Assembly (NCBI GenBank): GCA_052388455.1
Contig: JBQTIA010000135.1
Coordinates: 1 to 38,956 of the forward strand
Origin: CAZSNH01 sp052388455
GTDB taxonomy: Bacteria; Pseudomonadota; Alphaproteobacteria; Rhizobiales; Hyphomicrobiaceae
DNA: 38,956 bases
Direction of reading: 5' to 3'
A program made the position numbers and the translations under genes. Under the pieces are notes generated by a model, which was not told the origin of the DNA, did not search any database, and saw only the letters and a program-made list of their open reading frames with translations. This document shows, piece by piece, positions 8,199 to 18,972 of the stretch. Positions within the stretch are counted from its first letter, which is position 1; every line of letters begins with the position of its first letter.

Positions 8199-9170
8199 AT
8201 GGCGCGGCCGAAAGACTTGGCGGGCAGAATGAACGTGGCATTCGTTTTTGCTGCCTGTGTCCTGCTGCTGCCCGTCCCCGACGCCGCAGCCCAGATGGTG
8301 CGCGAGCACGATGCGGCGGGTCTGCGCGGCTTCCACGGCGGTGCCTCGACGATCCGACGCAGCTTCCAGTCCGACAATGCGGCGCAGAAAGTCCTCAAAC
8401 GCATTCTCGGCGCGGCCGGGCTGGCCGGATTGGAAGATCGCATCGTGCTCAGGGCCAGTGCCGAGACGCCCGATGCCGCAGCCTTCATCGACAATGGCGA
8501 GCGCATCATTTTCTACAACGCCGAGTTCATGCAGAGCCTTGCCGGACAGTCGGTCAACAACTGGCCGATGATCGCCGTGCTCGCGCACGAGATCGGCCAT
8601 CACATCCGCTTCCATACCGAGGTTGCCGGGCGAGCCCACGAGTTCGAGCTGGAAGCCGATTATCAGGCCGGGTTCATTCTGCGTCGAATGGGCGCGAACC
8701 TCACGGAAGCACAGAGCGCGTTCCGCACCATCGGCGCAGACGCGGGTACGGTCTCGCATCCGCCCCGCGCTCAACGGTTGCAGGCGGTCACGCTCGGCTG
8801 GACCGATGGCGAGCCGCAAGCGGCTCCGAAGGTCGCGGCGACGGAGACGGCGGCAGCGACGCCGCGGGCTGGCGATCCGGCAGAACGACCCTCGGCCGGC
8901 CCCGTCAAGCGCATCGTGCTGCGCGGCGACTTCGGAGCAGGCGTCGTGCTGGCCGACGTGGTTCGGGACGCGAGCGGTCAATGGACGTGGGTCGAGAACA
9001 ACGTCACGTTCAAGTTCCGGCTGGTCTCGGAGCACGGAAATGCCGTGGTGCTCTACGATCCGAGCCGGGACATGTACCACCACCTCAATCTCAAGAGTCG
9101 CGAGACTTACTGGCGGCTCGGCACGTCGCAGACCTGGAACCGCCACATGTCCATCGTGGCGCTGGATTGA
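8199..9170 (+). CDS. Secreted M48-family zinc metalloprotease
   Basis: A probable periplasmic metallopeptidase. The zinc-binding HEIGHH motif is at residues 130-135 (H130, E131, H134) and the third ligand is probably E152 in ELEADYQAG, as in M48 families. An N-terminal hydrophobic stretch (VAFVFAACVLLLPVP, then DAAAQ) is a signal peptide. An Ala/Pro-rich linker leads to a C-terminal domain of about 85 residues, rich in predicted beta strands, that I do not recognise. The start is uncertain: ATG at 8199 (used here), 8229 (right at the signal peptide) or 8136. It follows the L,D-transpeptidase on the same strand after about 90 bp and is likely cotranscribed. Targets are unknown; envelope quality control or wall remodelling is inference from the neighbour. 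Confidence 0.85.
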   Translation: MARPKDLAGRMNVAFVFAACVLLLPVPDAAAQMVREHDAAGLRGFHGGASTIRRSFQSDNAAQKVLKRILGAAGLAGLEDRIVLRASAETPDAAAFIDNGERIIFYNAEFMQSLAGQSVNNWPMIAVLAHEIGHHIRFHTEVAGRAHEFELEADYQAGFILRRMGANLTEAQSAFRTIGADAGTVSHPPRAQRLQAVTLGWTDGEPQAAPKVAATETAAATPRAGDPAERPSAGPVKRIVLRGDFGAGVVLADVVRDASGQWTWVENNVTFKFRLVSEHGNAVVLYDPSRDMYHHLNLKSRETYWRLGTSQTWNRHMSIVALD

Positions 9171-9210
9171 GCACCGAAGGCGCACAGCGTCACGCCGAAC
9201 TCCGCATTGA

Positions 9211-9246
9211 ATCGCCCGCAGGCAGGAGCCTGCGGGCGATTTTTTT
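9211..9246 (+). terminator. Rho-independent terminator after the M48 protease
   Basis: A 13-bp perfect stem (9211-9223 with 9228-9240) with a 4-base loop AGGA is followed directly by a T-run to 9246. It ends the transpeptidase-protease unit. It lies just beyond the 3' end of the oppositely oriented groEL but has no T-tract in that direction. Confidence 0.95.
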
Positions 9247-9267
9247 CAACCGTGGGCGGTCGATCGA

Positions 9268-10890
<1,623 letters not shown>

Positions 10891-10908
10891 TTGGCAGGCT
10901 CCTTTTGG

Positions 10909-11014
10909 GTGAGGTCGTGAGATCGTGAGGTGGTGAGGTCGCCAAGGAGCAGGTCGCGAACGATGAGCCAAACGAGGTCTACGACCTCACGATCTCACCA
11001 TCTCACGACCTCAC
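10909..11014. repeat. Octamer-built inverted repeat between groES and groEL
   Basis: Two 33-bp arms (10909-10941 and 10982-11014) are inverted copies with 30 of 33 positions matching. Each arm is four tandem octamers of the form GTGAG(G/A)T(C/G) plus one base. The 40-bp loop contains no gene. In the groES-groEL mRNA it would form a long hairpin downstream of the groES stop codon and about 18 nt before the groEL start codon, close to the groEL ribosome-binding site. Confidence 0.9.
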
Positions 11015-11017
11015 GCC

Positions 11018-11308
11018 TTACTTCTCGAGCACACCCATGATGTCGCTTTCTTTCATGATCAGAAGCTCCTGACCGTCGACCTTGACCTCGGTACCGCTCC
11101 ACTTGCCAAACAGCACCTTGTCGCCCTTCTTGATGTCGAGCGGCACCAGCTTCCCGGTCTCGTCACGGGCGCCAGGTCCGACCGCCACGACTTCTCCCTG
11201 CTGCGGCTTCTCGCCGGCCGTGTCGGGAATGATGATGCCGCCGGCGGACTTGGTCTCGCTTTCGGCGCGCTTGACGACAACGCGGTCATGGAGCGGACGG
11301 AACTTCAT
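11018..11308 (-). CDS. groES: Co-chaperonin GroES (Hsp10)
   Basis: The 96-residue lid of the GroEL chamber, forming a heptamer. It starts MKFRPLHDRVVVKR, with the mobile loop around ESETKSAGGIIIPDTA and the usual EVVAVGPG and KVLFGKWSGTEV segments. The ATG at 11308 is preceded by AGGAGA; the longer frame to 11371 would run through the CIRCE-proximal leader and is rejected. It is the first gene of the operon with groEL. Confidence 0.98.
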   Translation of the reverse strand: MKFRPLHDRVVVKRAESETKSAGGIIIPDTAGEKPQQGEVVAVGPGARDETGKLVPLDIKKGDKVLFGKWSGTEVKVDGQELLIMKESDIMGVLEK

Positions 11309-11360
11309 GGGTTCTCCTGCGATTGGGCTCGGATGTGTCGAGTGGGCTGGGATTCGTTTC

Positions 11361-11387
11361 CTGGCAGTCAAAAGGCAAGAGTGCCAG
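11361..11387. promoter_or_regulatory. CIRCE operator (HrcA site) upstream of groES
   Basis: Arms CTGGCAGTC and GAGTGCCAG are separated by nine bases and pair at 8 of 9 positions, matching the CIRCE layout TTAGCACTC-N9-GAGTGCTAA with outer-base variation. It lies 53-79 bp upstream of the groES start. The HrcA repressor is the expected ligand; this is knowledge of the family, not visible in the window. Confidence 0.88.
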
Positions 11388-11421
11388 AGCGCCTGCTTCT
11401 AGGGGCGCATCGCTTCCGGTG

Positions 11422-14400
11422 TCAAGCGGTTGGCGCGGAGCGGGATGCGGGAGCCAGGTCGGCCGCAGCCTTGAGATGCGACGCCGCCAGCGTAAGCTGC
11501 GAAATGGTGATCGCGCCGGTGTCCGCGATCTCGTCGAGGATGGCGCGGCCTTCCTTAAGCCCGGCGATCCGGATGGTGGCCCACGCAGCGACGTCGGCGA
11601 TGGCCTTCTCCTCGGCGAGCGCCTTGGTGAGTATCGCTTTTTTGGCAGCCTGCAGCGTCTTGAGCGCGTCGTCGATCGCCAGCTTGTCGTATCGGTCGGC
11701 GATTTTGAGGTTCGCGGCCCGCGCCTCGACTTTGTCCAGCTTGAACAGCTCCTGAGTCGCGAACAGAATGTGAGCCGTCGTGTCGATGGGCCGGCCGTGC
11801 TGACGGGCCATGGCATCGATGCGGAACACATCCCGGGTCACCGCAAAGCCGGCAATCCGGTCGGCCGCCAGTTTCGGAACGCCGAGCCGGGCCAGCTCCC
11901 GCGAGACGCTGGCGAGGTCCGCAGCCTGTCTCGACGTTACGATCGCCGCAAGTCCCGTGGTCAGGCTCAGAACCGCCGGATGATAGCAGGCGACGATGCC
12001 GTCGAGATCGCGGTGACGCTGCTGATCGAGAACGCGGCTCGCCGCCTCGAATAGTACATCCTGAAGCGCCGACAGCACATCGAGCTGGGCGCCGCCGGCC
12101 ATCCGCCCGTCGAGCGCATCGACCTCGCGCCAGGTCTCGGAGATGGAAAAAATCTGCAAGGCGCCGAGGATCGCAACCGCGATGTCCTCCAGCGAGCGGC
12201 CGGTGGAGGCGGCCAGCCGGGCGACGATGGCCGGACCGCCGAAATCGGTCAGCAAATTGGCAAGCCGCGACGCGATGATCTCGCGACGATGCCGGTGCTT
12301 GCGGATTTCGGCCGCGCAGGCGTCGCGGATCGCAGGCGGAAAGTAATCGACGAGCAGCGGCTCGAGGGCCGGCGCGTCGAGCATCGAGGTCGCCAGTAGA
12401 TCGCCCCGGAGCTGAATTCGGCTGGCGGCAGTTAGCACGGCGAGTTCCGGACGCGTCAGCCCGGTGCCGGACGTGCTCCGCCGGCCCAGCTCGGATTCGG
12501 TCGGCAAGGCGTCACGGCTCCGGTCGATGGCGCCACGCTGTTCGAGATCGCGGGCGAGCAGCGTGACCGGGCCGAGGTCGCGCCGGCTGGCATGGACCGC
12601 GAGACTGAGTGTCAAAAACTGCGCCCGGTGGTCGGCCAGCCCCAGAGCCGCGCCCTCACCGGTGATGGCGGACAGAACGCCCTGCTGCGTAGCCGGCAGG
12701 ATGCGTCCGGACGCCGCCGCATCGGTGAGCGCCAATCGGGCGTTGAACTCCAGATCGGCCATCGCCGCACCGATCGCGCCGTCGACAAAGCTGGTGTTGA
12801 GCGCAACACCCTGTAGGGCTGCCTCGATCCGCGCCCGCTGGGTCAGTCCGGGGACCGCTTCGACGATGGCACGGGCGCGAAGATCCGGGGCGACGATGCG
12901 GGCGGCGGAGCTGGCGGGATCGCCCATCTCGGCATCGGTTTCGAAGCCGGCGCGCACGTTGGTTGCGCTTCCCGCCAGCCACAGCACGTCGACGGGGCTG
13001 CAAAGAATGGCTCGGAGCAGGGCATCCGGCGAGAGACAGGGTGCTTCGACGCAGAGCAAAGTGCGCATTTCCGGCGACGGCACGATTGTTTCGGCGGCGC
13101 GCGGGAAAACACCCCCGCCGGCCGAGATTTTGGCGCGATCGTAGTCGTCCCAGGTCGGACGCGGCAGGCCGATCAGGCGCTCGCGCTCGGACCGCGACAC
13201 GGCCGGATCGGGATCGGGATCGATGAAGATGAACCGATCGTCGAAGGCGGCCACGAGGCGGATATTCGCCTCGGTCTGCATCCCAGCCGCGAACGCGCCG
13301 TCGGCCATGTCACCGGCGGCGGCGATCCTGAGTGGACCGTTGCCGACCTCGGCCGAAGCCTCGGTGAAGTGACGGTGAACACTCTGCCAGAGGCCGCGGG
13401 CGACGACGGTGCGGACGTTCGATCCGCCGACGACGAAGGCATCCCCGAGCCAGAAGCCGCGGGCAGACCCGATCTCGCGCGCCGTATCGGTAAAAGGTGT
13501 CGAGACCGCGTCGGGCACCAGGCTCAGGATCGCATCCCCAGCATCGTAGGCGACCACCCGCGGTGGACGGGCAAGGCCGCCCTTGCCGACACTATCGGTC
13601 AGTGACAGCACCGCTTCGATGAAGCCGCGGCAGGCGGCGAGGTCCGCCTCGCGCCCGTCCTTGACGGCGGCGCTCGCCGGAGTGCGCCGAATGAACGCCC
13701 CCTGGGCACCGCTCGCCGTCGTCCCTGCGTTCTCCGCCTGCCGCGCCCGGCAAAGAGCGACGGCTTCACTGCGCAGCTCCAGCGGTCGCGAGGATTTTCG
13801 GATCGAGCCGCGGGCGATCGGACCTCCTCTGAGAAAGAGGCCGTCCATGCGCGGCCCATGCACCCAGGTTTCCCTGAACGCGCCCGAGCCCGGCAGGCCA
13901 TCGAGGTGGTGCCCTTCGAGTTTGAAAGCCAGCACGTCCGGCGGCCCTCCGCTGGCGTCCTTCAGATAGTAGTTGGTGCGGGCGATGGACACAACGAGGG
14001 CCAGCGAGGCGGCGAGAATGCGACGTTCGTCCGGCTTCTCGACCCCGCGCAGCGTCGCGTCGATCTTCAAGCGCAGCGCATGTGCCGGCGAACGGCGGGC
14101 TTCGAGATCCGGCGCGGAGTCGGGGTCGAGGCGCGTATGGAAGAGCGCGATCAGATCACGCGTGAAGCCCGCATTGCGCGCCAGAGCGACGGCGATCTCA
14201 TGCGTCCCGAACGACGCGCAGACCTGATGCAGGTAGGCGCCGCAGGCCCTGAGCAGCGCCGCCTCGCGCCAAGTTGCACCGGCCGCGTGCACGAGGGCGT
14301 TGAACGGATCGCCTTCGATCTCTCCACGCAATATGGCCCTTATGCCGTCCTGCATGCGCGGGCCATCGCGGCCGAGATCGATCGGCAGCCCGTTGGCCGA

Positions 14401-16260
14401 CTTGAGCACCATGTCGTGCAACGTGACGAGGCGGACGGAATTATCGATCTGCGGCGTTAAGCGGAAACTCTGCTCGTCCACCACCTGCAGTCCGACGCTC
14501 TCGCACAGCGGCAGCCGCTCGGTGAGCGGAGACGGCTCGCCCAGCCGGCAGTAGGCCAAGCGCACGGTGGTCTCGGCGTCCTCCGGCCGGCGGTAGAACT
14601 CGATCGAGACGGGCCGCTGCGGTTGCAGCTTTTCCAGCCGCGTCACGTCCTGCAGCGCGCGCGTCACGTCGAAATTGCCGCGGTAGGCGGGGGGAAAGGC
14701 GTGCAGATAGGCCGCGCGGAGAAGATTGCTCTGCTCCGGCTTGTGGCTGTTGGAGATGGCGGCAGCCAGCCGGTCCTCCCAGCCCTGCACCAGACTGTCG
14801 ATGCTGCGTTCGAGCTCTGCTGTCTCGACGATCGAATTGCGCCCGCCGCCGCTCGGGATGTTGAAGCTGATGCGCGCCAGAGACGATCCGGCCAGACCGG
14901 ACTGCGACCACGCGACCGGGCTGGCGTAGCTTTCGGCGAGCAGGCTCTCGATGCGCTTGTGCGCGTCGGCGGTGTAACGATCGCGGGCGAGAAATACGAG
15001 AACCGAGACGAAGGACTCGAAAACGTCGCGGCGGGCCAGCACGGCCGTCCGCGGACGGGTCTCCATGTCGAGAATGGCCGGCATCCATTCGAGGAGCTGC
15101 TTGCGGGACGCCTGCAGAAGCTCGTCGCGGGGGAACGACTCGAGCGCATCGAGAAGCGTGCGCGCGCGGTGACCCTGCGCCGGGCCGGCCTCCGTAAGCA
15201 TGGCATAGACGTTGCGGCGGACGATCGGCACCGCCTTGACGGACTGGAGATAGGCGGCCGGCGTGAAGAGGCCGATGACGCGCAATTCTCCGACCAGCCG
15301 TCCGTCGGTGTTGTAACGCTTCATGCCGACATAATCGAACGGCTGCCGCTTGTGCACGCGCGAGACGGCGGAGGTCTTGGAGATGGTGAGCGGCGCCGGC
15401 CCGAAATAATGCTGGTGCATCCGGGGACCGAGTTCCTTTCCGGGAACCGGCACCGCGAAGTCCGCATTGCGCAGGAGACCGAGCGCGCCTTTGCTGGACG
15501 GCCACAGGTCGACCTTCTGATCGACCCCGACCATGTCGTAGTCGCGGGTGCCGAGAATGATGAAGTTCTCCGGCGCCAGCCATTTGATGAAGGCGATCGC
15601 CTCGAGGATTTCGGCCGGCGTCGTCTGCATCACCGTCTTGGAGACGTCCGGCACGCGCGGCAGCGCCTGATAGCCTTCGACCGCCTGCGAGAGCCGGCTG
15701 CGCATGGCGCGCTCGTCGGCCACGGCGACGTACACATCGGTGAGCACGCCGTCGAGCGCCGCGGCAAGCTCCTGCATCCGGCCCGGCTCCATCGGCTCGA
15801 CGAGGATCGCGAGATAGCATTCCTGATGACCGTCGGCCCAGTTGTCGTCGCCGACGGCATAGACCTCGCGCAGCCGCTCAGAGGCATAGCGGTGGGTCTT
15901 GAAGATCGGCCGCAGCACCTGCGCCACGGTCCATCCGCGGGCCTGGATTTCGCCCATCGCGCTGTCGACCACGAACGGCGTGTCGCCGGTCAGGATTTCG
16001 ATCAGCGTGGCCGGGGCGCCCGCCGTGTTCTGCACCGCCTGAAAGGGCGTGACGCGGAGCTTGTGGCGGCCGGTGGGGCGGGTGGTGAGGAAATCGAACG
16101 CATTGCCGGCGAACTCGGCGAGGCGCTTGTTGTCGAGGTCGCCCAGCCGCGTGCCGGAAATTCCGGCGAGCAGGAGCTTTGAAAAGACGTCGATACCCTT
16201 CGCGGCAGGACTGCTGCGCAGCAAGAGATTGAGCACATTACTGATCAAGCTCTCCCCCAA
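11422..16260 (-). CDS. NAD-glutamate dehydrogenase-like protein, active site degenerate
   Basis: A 1612-residue member of the large (180 kDa) NAD-GDH family, which converts glutamate to 2-oxoglutarate and ammonium. The N-terminal regulatory half, catalytic core and C-terminal helical part are all present without a frameshift. Conserved core residues are nevertheless changed. Where the family has VKNAVIVPVGAKGG, this protein has AENAGTTASGAQGA, so the catalytic or substrate lysines become E843 and Q853. The usual RGGLRWSDR is RGSIRKSSR (817-825). The nucleotide-binding GEGGN..LTQ segment is replaced by VEAVPGLTQ. It is probably a non-catalytic paralogue or was recently inactivated. The start is TTG at 16260, forced by a TAG two codons upstream unless an internal start is used. 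Its 3' end lies 35 bp from the CIRCE site. Confidence 0.85.
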   Translation of the reverse strand: MGESLISNVLNLLLRSSPAAKGIDVFSKLLLAGISGTRLGDLDNKRLAEFAGNAFDFLTTRPTGRHKLRVTPFQAVQNTAGAPATLIEILTGDTPFVVDSAMGEIQARGWTVAQVLRPIFKTHRYASERLREVYAVGDDNWADGHQECYLAILVEPMEPGRMQELAAALDGVLTDVYVAVADERAMRSRLSQAVEGYQALPRVPDVSKTVMQTTPAEILEAIAFIKWLAPENFIILGTRDYDMVGVDQKVDLWPSSKGALGLLRNADFAVPVPGKELGPRMHQHYFGPAPLTISKTSAVSRVHKRQPFDYVGMKRYNTDGRLVGELRVIGLFTPAAYLQSVKAVPIVRRNVYAMLTEAGPAQGHRARTLLDALESFPRDELLQASRKQLLEWMPAILDMETRPRTAVLARRDVFESFVSVLVFLARDRYTADAHKRIESLLAESYASPVAWSQSGLAGSSLARISFNIPSGGGRNSIVETAELERSIDSLVQGWEDRLAAAISNSHKPEQSNLLRAAYLHAFPPAYRGNFDVTRALQDVTRLEKLQPQRPVSIEFYRRPEDAETTVRLAYCRLGEPSPLTERLPLCESVGLQVVDEQSFRLTPQIDNSVRLVTLHDMVLKSANGLPIDLGRDGPRMQDGIRAILRGEIEGDPFNALVHAAGATWREAALLRACGAYLHQVCASFGTHEIAVALARNAGFTRDLIALFHTRLDPDSAPDLEARRSPAHALRLKIDATLRGVEKPDERRILAASLALVVSIARTNYYLKDASGGPPDVLAFKLEGHHLDGLPGSGAFRETWVHGPRMDGLFLRGGPIARGSIRKSSRPLELRSEAVALCRARQAENAGTTASGAQGAFIRRTPASAAVKDGREADLAACRGFIEAVLSLTDSVGKGGLARPPRVVAYDAGDAILSLVPDAVSTPFTDTAREIGSARGFWLGDAFVVGGSNVRTVVARGLWQSVHRHFTEASAEVGNGPLRIAAAGDMADGAFAAGMQTEANIRLVAAFDDRFIFIDPDPDPAVSRSERERLIGLPRPTWDDYDRAKISAGGGVFPRAAETIVPSPEMRTLLCVEAPCLSPDALLRAILCSPVDVLWLAGSATNVRAGFETDAEMGDPASSAARIVAPDLRARAIVEAVPGLTQRARIEAALQGVALNTSFVDGAIGAAMADLEFNARLALTDAAASGRILPATQQGVLSAITGEGAALGLADHRAQFLTLSLAVHASRRDLGPVTLLARDLEQRGAIDRSRDALPTESELGRRSTSGTGLTRPELAVLTAASRIQLRGDLLATSMLDAPALEPLLVDYFPPAIRDACAAEIRKHRHRREIIASRLANLLTDFGGPAIVARLAASTGRSLEDIAVAILGALQIFSISETWREVDALDGRMAGGAQLDVLSALQDVLFEAASRVLDQQRHRDLDGIVACYHPAVLSLTTGLAAIVTSRQAADLASVSRELARLGVPKLAADRIAGFAVTRDVFRIDAMARQHGRPIDTTAHILFATQELFKLDKVEARAANLKIADRYDKLAIDDALKTLQAAKKAILTKALAEEKAIADVAAWATIRIAGLKEGRAILDEIADTGAITISQLTLAASHLKAAADLAPASRSAPTA

Positions 16261-16541
16261 CGGCTACACGGAGTGCCGGAACTCCGCGGTCACCAAGTTC
16301 GCTGGCCAGTTCGTCTCGATACGTTGAAAAGTAGCAATCCGGTCACAGCCCTGCAACGAAGTCCAGAGGTTGCAACACTGCGCCTGCCGATCTCGGAGTC
16401 GAGGTGCTGCGCACTGTCTCGAGCGTCGCATCAATCTCTCACGGGGCCGCGCCTGCGACTGCAAATGAAGTCGTGAGGGGAACCGATTGGCCGGCAACGC
16501 AGACATCGACGCTCAGCATCGGCGTCGAGGCGCGGCGGCTG

Positions 16542-16922
16542 TCAAGGAGCAGGCGGTCGCGCGGGGGGCATGACGGCGGACGCGGGCATGTCCGGCTTGG
16601 CGGCGGGTGCCAGGGGATCGTCCACGCGCTGCGACTTTCCTTCGAAATGGGCGCCGGACATCAGGCCCAACAGCTTGTAATAGACGTCGCCTTCAAAGCG
16701 CGCGGTCGACAGCAGCTTCACGTGCTGACCGCGAATGGAGCCCTGCACCGTTCCCCCGACGGTGACCTCCTCGGCCACGATGCCGCCCGACACCAGCGCC
16801 TTTTCGCCGACCGTCACGTCGCGCCCCCGCACGTCGCCCTGCACTTCGCCTTCGACCTGCACCTTGCCGCTGGAGACGAGATTGCCTGAGATGGTCAGGT
16901 CCAAACCGATGAATGTCGACAT
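16542..16922 (-). CDS. Bactofilin family cytoskeletal protein
   Basis: A 126-residue bactofilin. These proteins polymerise into filaments through a right-handed beta-helix core and organise cell-wall enzymes, stalks or polarity. The core is visible as short repeating strands: DLTISGNLVSSGKVQVEGEVQGDVRG, split here as ISGNLVSSGKVQVEGEV followed by QGDVRG, then VTVGEKALVSGGIVAEEVTV and VQGSIRGQHVKLL. The C-terminal tail is Pro/Ala-rich. The ATG at 16922 is preceded by GAGGAG nine bases upstream; the longer frame adds an unrelated 14 residues. It lies about 280 bp upstream of the NAD-GDH-like gene on the same strand with no obvious functional link. Confidence 0.9.
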   Translation of the reverse strand: MSTFIGLDLTISGNLVSSGKVQVEGEVQGDVRGRDVTVGEKALVSGGIVAEEVTVGGTVQGSIRGQHVKLLSTARFEGDVYYKLLGLMSGAHFEGKSQRVDDPLAPAAKPDMPASAVMPPARPPAP

Positions 16923-17346
16923 CGCAACATACTCCTCATTGAGCCGGTGCCGCCGCCCGGTCAATTTTTACGCCAGATACACACTCGATGCTGCGAAGGA
17001 TTCGGGGATCGCCAGCCACGGCTCCGGCGCGACCACGGCCGGCCGCGTCGGAACTCACTTCACCCTCAAGTCATGATCGACGAACGAATACCCGCATCTG
17101 CATACATCGCGCGGCACAGTGCAGCCGGCACGTGGGTCTTGTCATGGGCAATCCGGCGGCCGGCAGGATCGCCGTCGCCGGCCGATGCCAGTTTACCACA
17201 CGCCTTTGGAGAATCGTTCGGTTTGGCGGGAGACACCACCCACGGAACCGAGCGGATCAATATTTTTTCAGCGCCAGTTTATTGCGCTCTGGACGGTATC
17301 CGATCCGCGAACGCACGATTATTCCGGTTTGATAAATCTCGCCCCT
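16923..17346. other. Intergenic region between bactofilin and fumC
   Basis: This is 424 bp with no credible gene on either strand. It should contain the bactofilin promoter and the fumC 3' end. I see an AT-rich patch at 17258-17282 but no terminator hairpin with a T-run. Confidence 0.5.
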
Positions 17347-18750
17347 TCATTCTGGCCCGATCATCTTCTCCGGACGGACGATGTCGTCGAACTCCCTGTC
17401 GGTCACGTAGCCGCCGCCGACGGCCTCCTCGCGCAGCGTCGTCCCCTTCTTGTGCGCCGTCTTAGCGATCTTGGCCGCGTTGTCGTAGCCGATCTTGGGC
17501 GCCAGCGCGGTGACCAGCATGAGGCTGCGATCGAGACCCGCCCGGATGTTGTCCTCGCGCGGCTCGATGCCACTGACGCAGTTGTCGGTGAAGGAGACGG
17601 CCGCGTCGCTGACCAGCCGTACCGACTGGAGGAAGTTGTAGGCCATCACCGGATTGAAGACATTCAGCTCGAAGTGGCCCTGTGAGCCGGCGAACGTCAG
17701 CGCCGCTTGATTGCCGAAGACGTGCGCGCAGACCATCGTCAGCGCCTCGCACTGCGTCGGGTTGACCTTGCCCGGCATGATCGAGGAACCCGGCTCATTC
17801 TCGGGCAGCGACAATTCTCCGAGCCCCGAGCGCGGCCCCGATCCGAGGAAGCGGATGTCGTTGGCGATCTTGAACAGCGACGCGGCAACCGTGTTGATGG
17901 CGCCGTGTGTCATCACCATCGCGTCGTGGGCGGCGAGCGCCTCGAACTTGTTCGGCGCCGTGGTGAACGGCAGCCCTGTGATGGCCGCGATGCGCTCGGC
18001 GACCTTCTCGGCGAAGCCCTTCGGTGCATTGAGCCCGGTTCCCACCGCCGTGCCGCCCTGGGCAAGCTGCATCAGCATCGGCATGGTCATCTCGATGCGG
18101 GCGATGCCGTTCTCGACCTGCTGGGCGTAGCCGGAAAATTCCTGGCCGAGGGTCAGCGGCGTCGCGTCCTGTGTGTGCGTGCGGCCGATCTTGATGATGC
18201 GCTCCCACGCCTTGGCCTTCTTCGCCAGGGCCGCGTGAAGATGGCGCAGCGCCGGCAGCAGGCGCCGGTTGATCTCCTCCGCGCAGGCGATGTGCATGGC
18301 TGTCGGATAAGTATCGTTCGAGGATTGCGCCATCTTGACGTGATCGTTCGGGTGCACGGGCTTCTTCGAGCCCATTTCGCCGCCGAGCATCTCGATGGCG
18401 CGGTTGGAAATCACCTCGTTGGCATTCATGTTCGACTGCGTGCCGGAGCCGGTCTGCCAGACGACGAGCGGGAAATGGTCGTCGAGCTTGCCGGCGATCA
18501 CCTCGTCGGCCGCCTTCACGATGGCGTCGCCGATTTTCCGGTCGAGCTTGCCGAGCGCCATGTTGGTCTCGGCTGCGGCCCGCTTGACGATGCCGAGCGC
18601 GCGGATGACGGACGGCGGCTGACGCTCGGTGCCGATCTTGAAATTGCCGAGGCTGCGCTCCGCCTGCGCGCCCCAGTATCGGCTGGCATCGACCTCGATC
18701 GGTCCGAAAGTGTCGGTCTCGGTGCGGGTCTTCTTCTCGGACTTCGCCAT
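17347..18750 (-). CDS. fumC: Class II fumarate hydratase (fumarase C)
   Basis: The enzyme interconverts fumarate and L-malate in the TCA cycle as an iron-independent homotetramer. The 467-residue product has the superfamily signature GSSIMPGKVNPTQCE near residue 320, the SGTQSNMNANEV and SSNDTYPTAMH substrate-site segments, and GRTHTQDATPLTLGQEF. Length and motif order are standard. The ATG at 18750 opens MAKSEKKTRTETDTFGP, as expected for the family. It is transcribed away from the RTX gene across a 222-bp shared region. Confidence 0.97.
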   Translation of the reverse strand: MAKSEKKTRTETDTFGPIEVDASRYWGAQAERSLGNFKIGTERQPPSVIRALGIVKRAAAETNMALGKLDRKIGDAIVKAADEVIAGKLDDHFPLVVWQTGSGTQSNMNANEVISNRAIEMLGGEMGSKKPVHPNDHVKMAQSSNDTYPTAMHIACAEEINRRLLPALRHLHAALAKKAKAWERIIKIGRTHTQDATPLTLGQEFSGYAQQVENGIARIEMTMPMLMQLAQGGTAVGTGLNAPKGFAEKVAERIAAITGLPFTTAPNKFEALAAHDAMVMTHGAINTVAASLFKIANDIRFLGSGPRSGLGELSLPENEPGSSIMPGKVNPTQCEALTMVCAHVFGNQAALTFAGSQGHFELNVFNPVMAYNFLQSVRLVSDAAVSFTDNCVSGIEPREDNIRAGLDRSLMLVTALAPKIGYDNAAKIAKTAHKKGTTLREEAVGGGYVTDREFDDIVRPEKMIGPE

Positions 18751-18972
18751 GGTGTCTCGACTCGCGTGCGGGTGGTTGATCTCGCCGCTGCCGATAGCAC
18801 ATGCCGATCGGTCGAGCGAGCGAGCGAGCCGTGTAACGTGCGGAACATCGCGGATCGCGCGCTTCTGTCACGTTGGGAACATGACAACGAGCGGCGACCG
18901 GAATGCGCGTGCCGCCATTTCTTTTCGTCCGGCCCTGGTTTCGGACGATCGACAACAACTTTGAAGGTGATC

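Noticed and set aside
14623..16182. A 519-codon plus-strand open frame
   Set aside because: It is a shadow of the NAD-GDH-like gene on the minus strand, with no family motif and no ribosome-binding site.
17707..18972. Start of the RTX gene far upstream inside fumC
   Set aside because: The frame is open but antisense to fumC. The ATG at 18973 has a good Shine-Dalgarno sequence and begins the recognisable protein.
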